This document shows positions 5,906 through 6,134 of a stretch of 6,134 bases of DNA, piece by piece. Numbering within the stretch: the stretch's first letter is position 1; each line of letters begins with the position of its first letter. Under the pieces are notes generated by a model that saw nothing but the letters and a program-made list of their open reading frames with translations, did not search any database and was not told where the DNA came from. Source of the stretch: Oxalobacteraceae bacterium (GTDB taxonomy: Bacteria > Pseudomonadota > Gammaproteobacteria > Burkholderiales > Burkholderiaceae_D); NCBI GenBank assembly GCA_947446335.1, contig CANFGA010000200.1, positions 1 to 6,134 of the forward strand. The letters are read 5' to 3'. The position numbers and the translations under genes are program-made.

Positions 5906-6134
5906 TGCCGGGCGGCTTGACTCTGACGCTGGTGCTGATCCTGCTCGCGATGGGCGCGTGCGGCGGCTTTGCCGCAGGGCTGCTAGGAATCGGCGGGGGC
6001 ATGGTACTGGTGCCATTCATCATCATGATTTTCAGTGCCCAGCATTTCCCATCTGACTTGATCGTGCACATGGCGATCGCCACGTCGCTCGCCACGATCC
6101 TGTTTACGTCGATGTCATCGGTGCGCGCCCACCA
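5905..6134 (+). CDS. TauE/SafE (TSUP) family membrane permease, N-terminal part
   Basis: The first 76 codons of an integral membrane protein that continues past the right edge. A hydrophobic helix (about 5-19) leads into GFAAGLLGIGGGMVLVPF (21-38), the hallmark glycine-rich motif of the TSUP repeat, then a second hydrophobic stretch and ATSLATILFTSMSSVRAH (59-76), the conserved end of the first repeat. Members export or import sulfur-containing or organic anions such as sulfite, sulfoacetate or taurine-related compounds; the substrate cannot be told from this fragment. The ATG overlaps the TGA of the EVE gene by one base, suggesting translational coupling, and only a poor GGGGCGG Shine-Dalgarno-like stretch precedes it. 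Confidence 0.93.
   Translation, partial: MPGGLTLTLVLILLAMGACGGFAAGLLGIGGGMVLVPFIIMIFSAQHFPSDLIVHMAIATSLATILFTSMSSVRAH

Noticed and set aside
5228..6016. A 262-codon minus-strand open frame opposite the EVE gene
   Set aside because: It runs through the 6S 3' end, the terminator, the EVE gene and the permease start, all well supported on the plus strand. Its Arg/Gln-rich product is typical of antisense to GC-rich genes.
1..6134. CRISPR array, tRNA or rRNA gene, insertion sequence
   Set aside because: No spaced identical repeats, cloverleaf, rRNA-like stretch, transposase or terminal inverted repeats were seen on either strand by eye.

Overview
The window looks like a chromosomal segment of a betaproteobacterium, most likely Oxalobacteraceae (Janthinobacterium/Massilia/Herminiimonas-like). 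This rests on the GroES and GroEL sequences, a groE promoter carrying a CIRCE operator, and the block zapB-like - zapA - 6S RNA - EVE protein - TSUP permease. The placement is inference from sequence character; no database search was possible.

Left part (1-2127). A long minus-strand reading frame fills 1-1893 and runs off the left edge without a stop. Its 631 visible residues form a TIR domain, an NB-ARC-like STAND ATPase with Walker A and B motifs, a winged-helix-like region and the start of a TPR array. This is the architecture of bacterial NLR-like immune receptors, and it is the accessory element of the window. An AT-rich leader lies upstream of it. A perfect hairpin with a T-tract separates it from the groE operon.

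Middle (2128-4350). groES-groEL is transcribed leftward from a near-consensus sigma70 promoter. The promoter's -10 hexamer shares a base with a CIRCE operator (HrcA repressor site), and its -35 lies inside an exact match to the sigma32 -35 motif CTTGAAA. This suggests dual control, with HrcA repression plus heat-shock sigma activation.

Right part (4481-6134). Reading rightward, a promoter places its predicted start point on the ATG of a small coiled-coil ZapB-like gene, so the mRNA may be leaderless. That gene overlaps zapA by one base. Next come the 6S RNA (ssrS) with its own promoter, a strong intrinsic terminator, an EVE-domain gene with a GTG start, and the first 76 codons of a TauE/SafE (TSUP) permease, which overlaps the EVE gene by one base.

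In function the window joins protein folding (GroES/GroEL), Z-ring assembly (ZapA and a ZapB-like partner), global control of RNA polymerase (6S RNA) and a probable NAD-consuming or signalling TIR-STAND defence protein placed next to the chaperonin operon.
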